From JBCBSS01 sp039819065 (GTDB lineage: Bacteria; Bacteroidota; Bacteroidia; Cytophagales; Cyclobacteriaceae), in assembly GCA_039819065.1 (NCBI GenBank), contig JBCBSS010000019.1:1-64000 (forward strand): 64,000 bases of DNA, read 5' to 3'. The position numbers were made by a program, and so were the translations under genes. Below, piece after piece: positions 63,362 to 64,000 of this stretch; the stretch's first letter is position 1, and every line of letters starts with the position of its first letter. The notes below the pieces were generated by a model. It was given only the letters and a program-made list of their open reading frames with translations. It was not told the origin of the DNA and did no database searches.

Positions 63362-64000
63362 CACCAAAAAGGTTTTTAATCACTTCGCCGTACTTTTCGG
63401 CATTATCAGGAAATAAAGTCACTATTACCCCTTCATCAATGGTATTGGCCACTTTAAGCGCTCCTGTTAGGTTGGCCGCTGATGAAGGACTGATCAATAG
63501 GCCTTCAGTGTTAGCCACTCTTTTAAGCGTATCCAATGCTTCATAGGTGTCAATTTCCAGGTTTTGATCAGCAATTGTATCATCATAAATCCCCGGTAAA
63601 ATGGCTGTTTCGAGATGCTTCCAACCTTCCAACCCATGCAAGGCGGCATCCGGCTGTAAGGAAGTCAAATGTATATCAGGCTTGATCTCTTTGAGCTTTC
63701 TACCCGTACCGGTAAAGCTCCCCGTAGTACCGAGCCCAGTCACAAAGTGCGTTATACTACCATCAGTTTGTCGAAAGATTTCTTCGGCCGTGCCGTTGTA
63801 ATGTGCCTTCCAATTATTGTCATTGCCATATTGATTGGCGTAGAAGTATTTATGCGGCTGTTCTTCAAAAAGGGATTGAGCGATTTGCTGTGCCTCATCC
63901 GTGGTGCCAAAAGGGGAGGTCAAGTGAATGTGGGCACCAAAGGATTTCAATATCTGCTTACGCTCTTCAGAAGCATTTTTAGGAAGGCAAATGGTAACGG
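63354..64000 (-). CDS. Cysteine synthase family protein (CysM/CysK-like), N-terminus outside window
   Basis: The C-terminal 215 or so residues of a PLP-dependent beta-family synthase; the reading frame stays open through the window edge at 64000, where PEN/PKNASEER-type sequence (LPKNASEERKQILKSFGA) matches the middle of CysK/CysM. FVTGLGTTGSFTGTGRKLKE is the PLP-phosphate-binding glycine loop, and SPSSAANLTGALKVA lies near the C-terminus. The PLP lysine is in the missing part. Given the operon, it is more likely the CysM type that uses protein thiocarboxylate as the sulfur donor and O-phosphoserine or O-acetylserine as acceptor. Confidence 0.9.
   Translation of the reverse strand, partial: VTICLPKNASEERKQILKSFGAHIHLTSPFGTTDEAQQIAQSLFEEQPHKYFYANQYGNDNNWKAHYNGTAEEIFRQTDGSITHFVTGLGTTGSFTGTGRKLKEIKPDIHLTSLQPDAALHGLEGWKHLETAILPGIYDDTIADQNLEIDTYEALDTLKRVANTEGLLISPSSAANLTGALKVANTIDEGVIVTLFPDNAEKYGEVIKNLFGDA

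Noticed and set aside
63354..63950. A complete 198-residue gene beginning at 63950
   Set aside because: The apparent start is a TTG inside the conserved cysteine synthase sequence; the frame stays open to the window edge with matching residues, so the gene is partial.

Overview
The window comes from a free-living, probably marine member of the Bacteroidota, most likely order Cytophagales. The sequence shows a secreted nuclease with a type IX secretion (T9SS) C-terminal sorting domain, a PorP/SprF-type protein, a SusC-like outer-membrane barrel, LytTR/LytS signalling, DUF2911 and DUF763 proteins, promoters of the Bacteroidota TAnnTTTG type and almost no Shine-Dalgarno sites. Genus-level placement is inference. 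I found no rRNA, tRNA, phage, CRISPR array or complete insertion sequence.

Layout. 0-4.9 kb: a MacB/FtsX-type permease, a DUF418 protein and a Crp-like regulator. 5.0-9.0 kb: a five-gene minus-strand redox/detoxification operon (peroxiredoxin-like, secreted DUF, alpha/beta hydrolase, SDR, AhpD-like) ending in a clear terminator. 9.4-10.9 kb: ECF sigma factor, anti-sigma-like protein and a small secreted protein made of two receptor-plug-like motifs. 10.9-11.7 kb: intergenic repeats. 11.9-19.8 kb: cytidine deaminase, a membrane protein, a 1527-residue T9SS-secreted nuclease, an intradiol-dioxygenase-like protein and a 2H phosphoesterase. 20.0-27.7 kb: a two-gene operon of a SusC-like barrel that appears to lack its plug, followed by an alpha-2-macroglobulin-like protein carrying a plug domain. 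27.9-35.8 kb: DJ-1/PfpI protein, ABC exporter, DUF2911-TPR protein, a MITE-like element, LytTR/LytS pair and two small genes. 35.9-38.4 kb: a membrane/winged-helix protein coupled to a P-loop ATPase, resembling predicted conflict-system modules. 38.4-46.5 kb: DUF456, YjeF-N-like protein, amine oxidase, pta-ackA, DUF763 and thioredoxin. 46.8-60.7 kb: GAF histidine kinase, DUF4097-like protein, serine hydrolase with ankyrin protein, BNR protein with a MoaD-like carrier, PAP2 phosphatase, lipid-linked glycosyltransferases and a PorP/SprF-SPOR fusion. 61.4-64.0 kb: a cysteine-synthase, JAMM protease, MoaD-like carrier and E1-rhodanese operon that runs off the window.

The most interesting items are: (1) the apparent separation of barrel and plug between two adjacent genes, the plug sitting in an alpha-2-macroglobulin-like protein; (2) the membrane-wHTH plus P-loop ATPase pair; (3) a nearly identical AT-rich palindrome in front of two unlinked nucleic-acid enzymes (2H phosphoesterase and DUF763), suggesting a shared regulon; (4) a protein-thiocarboxylate cysteine pathway whose carrier ends in GG-Ala-Ile and so needs trimming; (5) a modular intergenic repeat family combining an 8-bp-period TGAT array, 91-bp and 99-bp conserved blocks and CCACGGGC-type hairpins; and (6) a 196-bp MITE-like element with three internal hairpins.
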